DNA of 64,000 nt from Acanthosoma haemorrhoidale (lineage: Eukaryota; Arthropoda; Insecta; Hemiptera; Acanthosomatidae). A model generated the notes under the pieces. That model made no database searches. It saw only the letters and a program-made list of their open reading frames with translations, and was not told where the DNA came from. The stretch is from contig OV884011.1 in NCBI GenBank assembly GCA_930367205.1, forward strand, positions 114,449,866 through 114,513,865, given 5' to 3'. The position numbers and the translations under genes are program-made. The stretch's first letter is position 1. The number at the start of each line of letters is the position of its first letter. Below are positions 34,636-46,056 of the stretch, piece by piece.

Positions 34636-35043
34636 TCTATCATGTTCGACATCATTTGATGTTATATTTACTCGTAACTTTAATCATACGATCGTATCAC
34701 GTGATACAATGTGTGCTAATGATACGGTATACTATCATATTCGACATCATTTGATGTTATATTTACTCGTAACTTTAATCATACGATCGTATCACGTGAT
34801 GCAATGAGTGCAAATGATACGGTATACTATCATATTCGACATCATTTGATGTTATATTTACTCGTAACTTTAATCATACGATCGTATCACGTGATACAAT
34901 GAGTGCTAATGATACGGTATACTATCATATTCGACATCATTTGATGTTATATTTACTCGTAACTTTAATCATACGATCTATCACGTGATACAATGAGTGC
35001 TAATGATACGGTATACTATCATGTTCGACATCATTTGATGTTC
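34636..35043 (+). repeat. 95-bp tandem array with perfect CACGTG palindromes, four units plus a partial
   Basis: TTCGACATCATTTGATG recurs at 34645, 34740, 34835, 34930 and 35024, so the periods are 95, 95, 95 and 94. The first three full units contain ATACGATCGTAT (a perfect 12-bp palindrome) overlapping GTATCACGTGAT(A/G)C, which is a perfect 14-bp palindrome with an E-box core in units 1 and 3 and has one mismatch in unit 2. Unit 4 has lost one base (GATC-TATC). CATCATTTGATG is a third near-palindrome. Units differ by only one to three substitutions, so the array is recent. Confidence 0.93.
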
Positions 35044-35433
35044 GTAACCTTTGGATTACGAAACAGGGGATAGTTTATTTAATTCAATGTCCGGACTTAA
35101 TACAATTAAATGATCAATTCATAGGGTGATTACGAGAAATGGTGACATTGTGCTATCTCACTCATATACATACATAATTACAAATATAAAGTATTTGCAT
35201 TAAATGATGAATGTAAATAATTTCCAATGTACTTGCTTACTAGTATGTTCTCCAATGTTATATTCACCGTATTTAGCTGTTTATCTGGCGCATTGAATTT
35301 TCCCGAACTGAAGTTGTGAAAACATCGGTCAATGCAACTTTTAATGTGACCAATACCGATCTTACAAATTCCAAAGACCATAGATGATAATTCCTCAAAA
35401 TTTTATCAGAGAATATCGGACTTCCCGAATCAT
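35044..35433. other. AT-rich DNA, no gene recognised
   Basis: Nothing supported. Confidence 0.5.
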
Positions 35434-35973
35434 ATAGGGCAATAAATATTTGTTATAAATTAGCTCTTTTATACTATGTTCACGATATGACATGGGAAAT
35501 TCATAATACATGCAAAACAATCAAGAAGCCAAGGAATCCTCCCAGTCCACCAGATCACCACCTTATCTGAGGAGGATGAATGAGACAAGGAGGGTGCAAC
35601 ACTATCAGTGAACTAGATCAGTTTTTCAACACCACCCATCCCTGATCTTTTCTTTAGAGATTGAAGAAAGCCTCTCCTCGGGATCACATGTAAGTAAATC
35701 AGTAAATTTTGTCACTGGTCAATTTAGCTCCACCGTGTCCTGAACTTCTACCGCTTTCAAGCTCAATCTCAGCTTCCAGTGTTCCTCAAGATCTCTCTGA
35801 CCCCTGCCTCCTTTTCTCATTCATCCTCCTCAGAAAGGCGGTGATCTGGTGGATTTGGAGGATTCCTTGGCTTCTTGATTGCTTTGCATGTATTATGAAT
35901 TTCCCATAAGAGTGAATGTCATATTGTAAATATAGTATATAAGATAATTTATAACAAATATTTATTGCCCTAT
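35434..35973. mobile_element. 540-bp foldback element with arms of about 165 bp
   Basis: The left arm 35434-35597 and right arm 35807-35973 are imperfect reverse complements. ATAGGGCAATAAATATTTG at the left end answers CAAATATTTATTGCCCTAT at the right. GAAATTCATAATACATGCAAA, CCAAGGAATCCTCC and CTGAGGAGGATGAATGAGA also recur inverted. The loop is about 210 bp and noncoding. A clear target duplication is not visible. Long inverted arms around a short loop are typical of MITE/foldback elements. Confidence 0.85.
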
Positions 35974-38900
35974 GAAAATTACTTGATGTTGGATATTATA
36001 TTAAACTGCATAACTTACGTATTCTTAAGAATCAAAGCAACTCTTTGTCTCGTTTATTAGATTAAAAGGAATTTTATACATTTTGGACAACATTGATCCA
36101 TAATATTTTGAATGTAATTTGGTAACTGTTAGATCACTGACCGGTAGACATCCCTTGCAGCTTCATTCCAAGAAATATATTAGGATGATGTGTATGAGTG
36201 CAATTAATTGAAGGGGCTGAACTATGAATGTAAAGTAGCCGACGGTTGTTGTTATATGAATGAAGTAATTAAAACATGGGCAATTATTTAGGATTCTAGT
36301 TTGCCTGAGGGGTCATTTGTTGTGATCCTCTTCGAACTACCTTCGTCAAAGGGCCCACAGCCAAGTTCGGTTACTCAAACCCTGCTCCACGATGATTAGA
36401 GCATAATCCCTCTTAGTAGCTGAGCAATATTGCTCTGTTTGCAAGTTATAGCAGAGAGTAAGTCAGAGTAATCCTAGTTTTGCACAGGGGAAGTAAACCA
36501 GTTCAAAGTGAAGACTACCCAGATCGAAACAGTCCTATGTATGCTTGGCATTGGAGTATATTTGAAGGAACTATATGTATACGAGTATACGTCTAATACA
36601 TCATAAATTTAAATTGAAACTGAAGCCGCTGTTAAAATCTAATGTTTAAGTTATTTTAAGAAATACCTAAATTAAACGTTTTATAATTGCAAGTCTAAAG
36701 GATACAAATTAATCTATTTTGCCTGTCAGTGTATTCTACGAAAGCTGTCATAAAACTGATTTGTAAGACTTTATATATACTTTGTTATGGACCTTAGGAA
36801 GGGAATCGTCAACAATTTTTCTCTTGAAATATACACCTATTTAGTTTCAGAGGTATGGTTTCATTTTTACACTAAGTATACACAAGAATTTATGTTTTCC
36901 AAACTCGATCTGTAATTGCAATGAAGTAAAGACTTCTACAAACATTAAGTAATGTCTTCAGTTCCGTACAAGACCAAAATCGGAAAGCATTATATTCCTT
37001 CTTACTGCTTATAAATACTGTTTATTTGTCTTTTTTTTTTATGATTCAAACACTTTACATAATTCTTTTACATTATATGATTACCCATTGCAAAATTATT
37101 AAATTTCTGTCTAACGTGTTTAAAAAAAAAACAGACAAATAAAATTACTAATCCAGCCGCAGGTATATTTTTCCGTAAAATGTAAATAGTAAAACAGATT
37201 GGATAGTACGTCTTTTTTTTTTTTCTCTACAATTCTCGAAATCTAGTTCGAGTTATTGCGTTACTGGGGCGCAACTTCCGGATTATGTTTTAGCTTAATG
37301 AGAAAAAAATGAGTAGGTGCTTGAATAAATTCCAAAATTAATTCCGAGGGGCCAGAGGGAAAAGTATTTTTTTAAATTAATTTTAAAATAACTGTTTCTG
37401 CTCTGATACAATGAGAACTACACAGAATAATAAGCGATATCTTAAGACAGTATTGTTACCAATACCACCGGTGATAAACTCAACAAGCTGATTGGTAAAG
37501 GCCTCGTCTTTGTCCAGAGATACCGTGTCATGAATATTTAACTCGACATTATTACGACCTTTTTCAGCAAATATCGATCCAACTGGATTAAATCAAAGCA
37601 ATGAGCTCTTTCATGGTAGTAACAAAAATTTTTTTTTATAAAAGAAAACTTAATGTATTGTTTGGCACACGGGATGTCATACAATATTTTAGGTGACACA
37701 TGGTTGGCTCCTGGTTCAGAGAAGAGTTTGGATTTTCCGAATATATGATGAACTAATAACTATGTGAACAAACATTTGCTTATATATTTAATAATTTTAG
37801 TAGACGGCATGGTCTTGGACCATTTGACCTGTTTGATCTTGTGTATGATCGTTTGGGAGTCGAGAGGTTGGCTGGAACATAATGACTTCTGTATGACAGG
37901 CACGCAGTTGCAGATACATTAAGTAAACTTTATTAGACTTCTGGAAGTCAAAGAATTGAACTCTGTTGACAAGCTATTAATAGTAACAGAGGGTTTTTTT
38001 TCTCTTTAATTTTCATATAACACACGGCCAACGCTCATGTGAACTCAAGTCTGATTGGCCTTTCTATCTGTAGAATAATGCTAGTTATTAACTGTATATT
38101 ACAGTATTATTCATAAATTTTCTATCTAATTATAACTTATTTGTACTAAATGTCTATAACTTTACACTAATGCAGTCTTAAAATCAATATTAGCGTTCAA
38201 AACTACGTATTCTTTAAATAAATAATGAATAAACAGCATCAAAATAAATTCAGGCCCACATGGCATTGCATGCAATTAATTTTCCAGTTATATACCATTT
38301 TAGCTAGTTGCCACTAACTTCTATTTACAAGTCTACGTTGGCAATAAAAGCTCTTACACCGCAATAAACATATAATACACGCGCTTGCATACTTGATAGT
38401 ATAACATTTATATAATTCACGTTACTATAGACATAAACATATTCCCTGACTTTTCACCACGGTATTATCATTTTTTTCATCGTCATCATGCCAATAAATA
38501 TGTAATTTATTTCTTCATATAGTTTTGTATTGCCGTTAGTGGTACAGGCCGGTCAATATTAAGGATGGCGTTCCCGAAGTTACCCCGAAGGGATCCCTCA
38601 AATGCTAAACGGGTCCCTAGAAAAATGTCTTCGATTCATTTCGAATCGCACATAGAACAGAGCAATTGTTTTTCACATCTCCCTGTGGAACAATAAGACC
38701 TACGTTTTCGATGGCGATATTTATCTGAAATAAAACTTTATAGTAGGTGGGGCTGGGTACCCGCTTTTGAATCCGGGCCGCCCAGCGGTGGACAAATACC
38801 TAAACATGAAAGTGATTATAAAGTAAAGCTTTAGAGGTGTCCTCGGTTAAATACCATCCTGATATTATTATCAAAGATATACCTAAACTGGGTGTTTGAC

Positions 38901-39618
38901 CAAAACAGAGCTGGTGACATGTTAAACTGAAGTAAATAGAAAGTTGTAATAAACAACGAAGAAATTAACATAGAAGGAGTAGTAGTAGATTTTATTTATT
39001 TAAATACAAGCTGATATCATTGTTATAGATAAGAAGAGTAAATAAAATTGACAAGACTGATTGGATAACAAAGACGCCCAAACAATGTATCAACCCCAGC
39101 AATATTGAAGGAGCCACTCATAATAATAGACATCCCTTGTCATGGCACTCCTTTGTGCAGTCTTTTGTGAGTGATGTGTAACAAGTAGATAGACAAAGCA
39201 CGCGGAAAATCAATTCCAGAATAAATTATCCCATTGCCTATATGTCGAGTGAGCTATTATCTTGTTATATTGTTTGGTCTGTCAGCACGAACTCATTAAT
39301 ATAGTTACGGTCAAACATCCTTTATTTCTGAAATCTGTACGTAACTGTGATTGTACATAACGTATTAATTGAGTGCTCACATTAACGACCCTCCGTTACT
39401 TTTTGTGAGGCTGCATTAATTTCTAGTGTCTTTGAGGTATTGAGTAAAACATAACATTATTTTTTTTTTTACATGTAAAATATACCATGTTTATACGTCA
39501 AACTGACGTGTAAATACGGTGAACACAATTTTGATGTTAGTGCTAATTACTTTGCGTTGTCCAATTAAGACCCTGAACGCATGACACATATTAATCTAGA
39601 TGTCAAGAGTTTTAATTA
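35974..39618. other. Long AT-rich stretch, no gene recognised
   Basis: A small inverted repeat is present at 37021-37041 and 37121-37143 (TTTATTTGTC with GACAAATAAA next to T/A runs). 36290-36530 and 38540-38800 are less AT-rich but carry no readable coding segment. Confidence 0.5.
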
Positions 39619-39963
39619 CAAACTGCTCAAAATTATTCGAAAAACATGTATTTAAGCGTTGATTCATGTTTGTTACAGTACCTTTTTCATCTCCTGTTTA
39701 GAACAGCACCAGTCACTAGGTAACTAGTTAAGCCACTCCATACGTCTTCGGGGATTTAAAGATTGTGATCAAAACGTTATTTTTCCCAGTATCTATCAAT
39801 AAAATATACCCTCCCCCATTTTTCATAATTTTCAAGTACCCCACCCCCCATTCAGTCAATAAGCGGGTTTTGCTACTATCGTGTCAATCCGTTCATAATT
39901 GTTAAAATCATAGTAATTTAATTATTAATAGTTAACAGCCTAAGAAAAAATTACAGGTAAAAA

Positions 39964-40032
39964 CGGGACTGGAAGCCGGGACCTCCCTCCCCAATATTCA
40001 GTCGAGGGTTCTACCAACTTAGCAATCCTTCC
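39964..40032 (-). other. tRNA-like segment, possible SINE head
   Basis: On the minus strand, TTGCTAAGTTGGTAG (40025-40011) resembles a tRNA A box and GGCTTCCAGTCCC (39977-39965) resembles a B box with TTC turned to CTTC. Their spacing matches a tRNA. The anticodon arm and acceptor stem do not pair well, so it is a pseudo-tRNA or the head of a tRNA-derived SINE. The following body has no recognisable tail. Confidence 0.45.
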
Positions 40033-40484
40033 CAACACGAATCCTCTTTGCCCAGATCTGGATTGAGTCCCAATCATGTTATTATTTTTTTTCTTCGGCT
40101 GTTAATTATTAGTAATTTTAAAGAGTAGTGAGACAGAAAAAATCTTTATTAGAAATCAGTCGTAATAGAACAATGGTTAATTACTATAAATTAAATGATA
40201 ATTGGTAATTGTGGCTAATGCTATATTTTAAATATACTTTGACTCTGTACACTTTATTCTGGATAATTTTTAAGATGTTTCACTTTTAATTTTTGTCGGT
40301 GATGACACTGCGTTTTTTTTATACTTCTGCGTTACAAAGTTGCTTGTTATAAAGAGGTTATACGAGACTTTATATATAAATAAGTGTCCCAGAATTAACG
40401 CAAGATTTGATTTAAATAGAAAACACAGTTTTTAATATTTTTATTGTTATTTTTTTATTGAATTATAAAGTAAATAGGATAGGG

Positions 40485-41178
40485 TTATTTATGGAATAAC
40501 ACATCGGGCAAATGGCCTCCACGGCTTTGCAGGCACATACGCACTCTTTTGTCGAAATTTTCCATGATCATTTGGCATAAACGTGGTTCAATTTCGTTGG
40601 GATGCAGCGTTGAATATCCTCTTTAATGCACGGGTGGATGTGGGCTTGTTGACATACACCTTTGACTTCAAATAACCCCATAAAAAGAAATCTAAAGGTG
40701 TTAAATCACACAATCACACGATCTAGGGGGCCAATTCTAATCACCGAAACGAGAGAGTACACGACCTAGAAATGTCTCATGCAGTATTTTAATTGTTTCA
40801 TGGGCTGTATGGCATGTGGCACCATCTTGTTGAAGCCACATATTGGCCACATCAATGTCATCCAATTTCGGCACAAAGAACTGTGTTTACGAGGCCGACT
40901 TTATGTTCCTGGATTTTCAACAACACTCTCACGAACTTCTTCGATATTGACATTTGAACGCATTGTTTTTGGACGACCAGCGTGTTTAGTGTCTCCAACT
41001 GATCAAGTCTCCCTAAATTTTTCAATTAATCTCTTCACAGTTGATGAAGTCAAAACACTATTCCGACCATATTTTGTATGAAATCTTCGAACTGCGGCCG
41101 CCAAATTTTCATTAGTTTGAAATAATGTTCAACAATAAAGACACGTTGTTCTATCGTGTAACGCTCCAGTTTTACTAA
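40485..41178 (-). pseudogene. Mariner (DD34D) transposase, internally deleted
   Basis: A cut-and-paste transposase of insect mariner type. Reading the minus strand from about 41178: an N-terminal helix-turn-helix region (E-Q-R-V-F-I-V-E-H-Y-F, then S-T-V-K-R-L-I-E-K-F-R), then G-R-P-K-T. The middle, with the first catalytic Asp, is missing (about 300-400 bp lost near 40885). Then come W-L-Q-Q-D-G-A-T-C-H-T-A with the second Asp (40824-40826), L-S-R-F-G-D, W-P-P-R-S, and L-D-F-F-L-W-G-Y-L with the third Asp (40690-40692). It ends R-G-G-H-L-P-D-V-L-F-H-K and a stop at 40487-40485. There is a stop and small frameshifts near 40710-40735, and the initial ATG is lost. Confidence 0.9.
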
Positions 41179-41281
41179 CCCTAAACTGTCAGCTGTCAAA
41201 TTGTGTTTATATATATAATATTATTTGGATGTGTACATAATGATATTATATGTTTTTCGAATAATTTTGAGCAGTTTGTAC

Positions 41282-41340
41282 GTGAATATATTTATTCATA
41301 TATCTATATTTATAGATATATGAATAAATATAATAATCAC
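41282..41340. repeat. Near-perfect palindrome beside the mariner end
   Basis: The 21-bp arms 41288-41308 and 41311-41331 are exact reverse complements around TT. The outer bases GTGA and TCAC (41282 and 41337) also match with a few mismatches between. It begins two bases after the TA duplication of the mariner. Confidence 0.85.
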
Positions 41341-41483
41341 TCATTTAACAGACGAAAGCATATATTCATATAAGTTTCATATATTTAATAACAACACACA
41401 TATTTCACTATAGTTGCTTCAATTAAATTTAATGGGATCTCCCTCTATCTATATTACTATTCTTTTTTTTTATTCTGTTTCAG

Positions 41484-41606
41484 CCTATTGAACATTTGAT
41501 TCGGCGAATACCTTTCAAAGAAGACATTCGGAGAAAACGAGCAGCCACATCCCAGGGCACCCCTGTCCCTGTGACCATCAATTTCACAGGTCCTTCCACT
41601 TTTTAA
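41484..41606 (+). CDS. Candidate terminal coding exon, unknown host gene
   Basis: A long pyrimidine tract (from 41461) ending TTCTGTTTCAG places an acceptor at 41482-41483. From 41484 one frame is open for 40 codons to TAA at 41604-41606; the other two frames stop within the first 17 bases. The peptide starts P-I-E-H-L-I-R-R-I-P-F-K-E-D and ends V-T-I-N-F-T-G-P-S-T-F. It has a basic stretch (R-R-K-R) and a mixed, coding-like composition, with GC near half against an AT-rich background. ACAG|GT inside is a poor donor, so a last exon is the simplest reading. I do not recognise the protein. Upstream exons may lie left of here or outside the window. Confidence 0.45.
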   Translation, partial: PIEHLIRRIPFKEDIRRKRAATSQGTPVPVTINFTGPSTF

Positions 41607-44118
41607 ACACAAATATATAGATATAGTTATCTCCATTTTTAAGAAATTTACATAATTTTACTTTCTAAATAGACTTTGATTCGGATATGCTCACCTAGTG
41701 CTCAGTTAATACCGAGTCACCACCATCGGGGTGAACAGAACATATCCCCAATATAAATGCAAAGTTACGAACATAAAAAAACCTGTAACCTTTGGTATGC
41801 ATTATGAAAATGCGTTAACAAGTAATAACATCAGACCTAAAACGAAGAAAATCAACAAAAGGAGTGATTCGTAATCCCAAATTGAACTGAGAGCCAAAAA
41901 AACCTGCACTTTTGCTATTAGCAAGTTTGCATTTGTATTAACGATATGGTGACATTCATCAGGGACAAATTTTAAATTCAAAACAACGGGTGATTTTGTT
42001 ATTTTAAGCATAAGAATAAATCGGAAATATGAAGATTGAATGTTGTCGTTAGTTTTTTAATTGGATAACGTTTCCAGACTATGAATGGGATGGGATGAGT
42101 GGGATGAAGTACATCCCCACGTCCTGATAAAAGGTACAGATTACGTACCATTTTTGTTTCCAGTACTTCAAACAATTTTTTTATTTTTAAAAAGCTAGAA
42201 AGTAGCTTTGATCACGGCCGAATCTACAATCGCGGACGGATGGCGTGAATGAAACTTTTTGGTGGAATATTATCCCTTCTTATTCCCAGTGCATTGGATT
42301 TTCGGTTAAACCTCTGAGAGTAAGGGGGGGGGCCTGCTGATAAATTTCCATTTTAATCCACTCGGATCAGCAGTGAATATTCGCCCCGGAACGTTCATAA
42401 CTTCAATGGATATCGTGTGCAGTAGAGCGCACCCGCGTTCGTTGAACAGTGCGAATGTGTTCAAAAGTCATTGAATCATTCTCATGACGAGTTCAAGCCA
42501 AGTGTGATGGATGCGACACCCAACTAAGAGTTTCGTCAGGGTTGCGAAAACTATTTTCTTGTCAGTTTCAATATATGTTTGTATTAAAAGCCAATTCAAT
42601 TCTTAAAATATAATACTCACTATTAAAAATGATATCTTCAGTTTTATAATGTGATTAATAATAAGGAAATTATTTCTTTTTTATTACAGAATTGAGAAAT
42701 AAATTTCCCTTAATTATTTCTTATAAGATAGCTTTTATTTGTAGCCTTACCGGGCCATCAAATGATAGTACAATACATAATATCATTCTTCAAAAAAAAT
42801 CTGGTGGAGTTAAAAACACGACATTAAGTAAAGTTTTGATGTAACTTACCGTAATTATTGTTTGAATAAAATCAAACAAAAATTCGTATTAATCAGGACG
42901 TCAAAATCGTTAATTTAATACCCTACTCAAAATTATAGAAAAATTTTAATGCACAGAATATGAAACTAATTAATTAATAACACTTATTAATGATGACACA
43001 GGCTGACAATATCTTTCATTTCTTCCTAACTTCAAATGAGGCCTGGTGTAAAATTGCATACTTCAAAATTAATCAGGGGATTCGCAAAGAGAACAGGCAA
43101 ACAACCTGAAGGTAGGCTTACGGGTGAAAAAATAAGTGCTTTTGGTTTTTTTAATAAACAAACGATACCCTAAAATCAGGTGTAAGAACACTTTTCAAAA
43201 TTTCTTAGTTTTACTCATCTTTGGGAATAATGTCGCTTTTGATATTTGATCCTAAATATTTTAGAATAAAATAAAACAAAAAAAAAAGAAATCCAAATCC
43301 TGATGACAAGTCATAAGTATTAAACCTGCAATATGTTTCCCATGTGATTTCCTTTCACCTTTACTTTAACTCTGGTCCGTTCATCATTGTGTAGACACTG
43401 TATTGTTAGAATCGTGGTTTATCGCCTTCATAGTATCAGTAAAAATTATTAACCTCTGAGGATTTAATCTTCCCGTTATATAATATTTTGTTTGCTAGCC
43501 TGTGCTAAAAGTAGGTCGATGCTTTTTACCAGATAAAAACTTTACATAAAAATAAACCATAACAGCTTTGATCCTACAAAAAGTTCGCTCACTTTTTATA
43601 ATATATTTAAAATCATATTTGATAATTTCAATATCAATAAAACGAGGTTATGTTATAATTTAATAAAGGGTTGTTTTAGTCTATTGGCACAAAGAAGTTA
43701 TCAAACAACTTCGATAAACAGGGAAGCGTTTAATTAATAAACTTGTTACAGTTTAAAAATTAGGCGTAACATTATTTTGAAATAAATTTTATTGATGAAG
43801 GTTTTAATGGAACTAGAATTAGTTAAATCAATCCACGACAACATAATAACCAATAAATGTATGAATATAACCTAAATAAAAAAAAACTTGATGAATAACC
43901 TTAGCTAAAAAAATATTTTAGAGCACTATGACACAACTAGCAGTCGCTTTCAGAAAGATAGGGTGAAGAAATATAGGCAGGAAGATAAATAGAGATTCCT
44001 CTCTATCCAATCTATCCAAAAGAGATCAAGATGTATAAAGAAAAATGGCAAGGTATGATAAATAAAGATTAATTAAGACACAATGAAGCGAGAAAGAAAC
44101 AGACTTTCTCAAGAAGGC
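41607..44118. other. AT-rich DNA, no gene recognised
   Basis: The likely 3' UTR of the candidate exon has no nearby AATAAA; the first good one I see is near 42014. Nothing else is supported. Confidence 0.5.
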
Positions 44119-44636
44119 ATTTGTACTTATATAAAATATAGTTATCTACTAACAATCGTACAGTGGCTTCTGGATCTGATAAAGATTTCTTTTTTTTTTT
44201 CTCAAAATATCAATTCCATGTTTATGATTTTAAAAATCCTTCATATTTAAGAAATAAATTTTTTTTTCAAAAAATACGAAACAACTTCCATTTTTGACAT
44301 TTGTACTAAGGAAGCTCTTCTTTGCTAGAAACCAAGTGTGTATTAATGTAGTGTCAAGACAGTACATGATGACATGAATGTGATCTCAGCTAGTCATCCA
44401 AGAAGAATAGTTAATTTCATTATTCGTGAAATGTTGCAAAAGTTGGTTTTATATAGACGAGTAGTTACTTTAATACAGGAGCTAAAAAGCTGGGGGGTCA
44501 CCGACGTATACATGTACGGAGCTTCAAACAAAAACTCCAATTAAAAAATCCAAATTTAAGTTCGAAAAGTAACCAATTTAGCACCAACCACCAATAGGTA
44601 TTATATAAGAGCTGATTATAGAGTATTATATTATTA

Positions 44637-44729
44637 CGAGGTGGCTGAAAAGTTTCCGACCTAACAAAGCTTTTATTTATTTTATTATCATCTTCATGTT
44701 GAGGTCGGAAACTTTTCAGCCCACCTGTG
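44637..44729. mobile_element. Palindromic MITE, family 1, copy 2
   Basis: It has the same ends as 8982-9089 (GGTGG-CTGAAAAGTTTCCGACC and its complement) and the same interior, CTTTTATTTATTTTATTATC. A 12-bp-class interior duplication seen in copy 1 is absent. TA flanks both ends (44635-44636 and 44730-44731). Confidence 0.78.
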
Positions 44730-45084
44730 TATAGATAAGGCAAGATCTTGGGTCCGGTCAGTCACGGGGATGCTTGATTTCCGTTCTCACGAATCCGTTT
44801 CTGGCTCTCCCGGATTCGCAAAATATACTGTTGTTGATACTTGTTGAAAAGGAACTACCTGACAACAAATCTGGTAAGTGTTATGTTTTGGCCACCTCTT
44901 GATTATAAATAATTATAAGTCATTCTCTTCTCGACCAGATCATATCATATCTATCATTTTTTCCATATGTTTAATAAATTAAGCTTATGACGCCAGTCGG
45001 AGAGTGGGGGGGATAAGTAGTGGGGATACAGTCGTAGGTGGGGAGTTATCCCCACCCTACTGGCTGGCCTCCCCCGAGCCCTTG

Positions 45085-45298
45085 AGTTAGAGCTCAGAAA
45101 GGTGACCCTCATCACCTAGTGAGTGTATGTGTATTGGACTTATTAACAACAATCTGAAAGTATTATATTTTATGCACTCCTTAATATGCATCTGCGAATG
45201 CAGCACGAGGAGACAGCTGTAATTCCAAATTTATTTATTTATTTTTGTCATTGTATATATATTATCAATGAAGAGGTTTTGAAAGAAAAAAAAACAAA
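45085..45298 (+). mobile_element. 5'-truncated Jockey-A-like 3' end
   Basis: It aligns with the Jockey-A 3' UTR (3380-3560): GGTGACCCTCATCACCTAGTG, TATTAACA, TATTATATTTTATGCACTCC and the GAGGAG hairpin arm all recur in order. It ends in an imperfect A-rich tail (AAAGAAAAAAAAACAAAAAAC). No ORF2 sequence is retained, so the copy is severely 5'-truncated. Like the first copy it lies directly before R/U5-like LTR sequence. Confidence 0.75.
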
Positions 45299-45337
45299 AA
45301 ACAAGAGCTCAGACAAGAAAGAACCGTGACCTTGAAC

Positions 45338-45340
<3 letters not shown>

Positions 45341-45417
<77 letters not shown>
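45341..45417 (+). repeat. (TC)38 microsatellite
   Basis: An uninterrupted TC dinucleotide run between the Jockey-A tail and the LTR fragment. Confidence 0.98.
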
Positions 45418-45420
<3 letters not shown>

Positions 45421-45469
45421 CTGGCGCCTGCGGCTCCACGCAAAACCATGGACTTCTCATTCAACTACC

Positions 45470-46056
45470 TCTGCGTCTCTGCACCTCTGCATCTCCCTCC
45501 TAACCTCGTTATGTTGTAGTCCGACGTTTGTCAGACCAACACCATCCCAGTGGGAATCTCTGCCTTCGTCTAACTAAAACTAGCACCTCCTTGGGAGAGA
45601 CCTCTCCCTCGCGGATGACGGTTGCCGTGGCCCTGCAAATTTTACCAGCAGTGTCTCCCATAGCAATCCAGTTTGCCTCTCTCCGGTTCACACTCGCCTT
45701 TGGGATCCGGACGGTTTTCGCCTACCCTTAGATACCGAGTGTGAATTCGTGGTCATTCCAAGACCACATAAACTACCTATAAACCTACCCTGTACCTCTT
45801 CTCCTGAACACAGTGCTTTGTCGGGGCACACACACCTTCTAAAGATCTTATGGAGTCAGATCAAAGCGAATTAGGCTGTCCTGCCGACTAGGCCGGTGGC
45901 CAGGGTGAAAGACCATAGGTCCACCCACCTTATCTCTTTCTGGGCGCTCGCCGGACGGGGGCTAAGAGGTTGTAGCAATCCTAGCCCGCGGCGGGCGTCT
46001 CCTCGCCACATGGAGGATACCCAGGTATACTGAGCCCCCCTAGTGACGACCCGACA
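45470..46056 (+). mobile_element. LTR fragment (R/U5) of the same family
   Basis: It shares about 480 bp with the LTR fragment at 3650-4000, including AGTGGGA(A/G)TCTCTGCCTTCGTCT, GACGGTTGCCGTGGCCCTGC and GTGTGAATTCGTGGT. It ends at CCCCCCTAGTGACGACCCGACA (46056), the family terminus. The U3 part is missing or replaced by the TC run. The stretch 45860-46040 is absent from the copy at 53954-54560, so this is a longer subfamily. Confidence 0.75.

Larger units (their letters stand above)
39619..41278 (-). mobile_element. Mariner-type DNA transposon, 1660 bp, 29-bp perfect TIRs and TA duplications
   Basis: CAAACTGCTCAAAATTATTC and nine more bases at 39619-39647 are repeated exactly in inverted form at 41250-41278. 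TA flanks both ends (39617-39618 and 41279-41280). A broken DD34D mariner transposase lies on the minus strand near the right end, as usual. The roughly 830 bp between its stop and the left repeat is longer than expected and includes a tRNA-like segment, so a further insertion there is likely. Alternatively the outer repeats belong to a second element that enclosed the mariner. Confidence 0.8.

Noticed and set aside
40779..41081. A 100-codon plus-strand frame
   Set aside because: It is the antisense shadow of the mariner transposase.
45248..45460. Open frames on both strands across 45248-45577
   Set aside because: They are created by the (TC)38 microsatellite and encode only Leu/Ser or Arg/Glu repeats.
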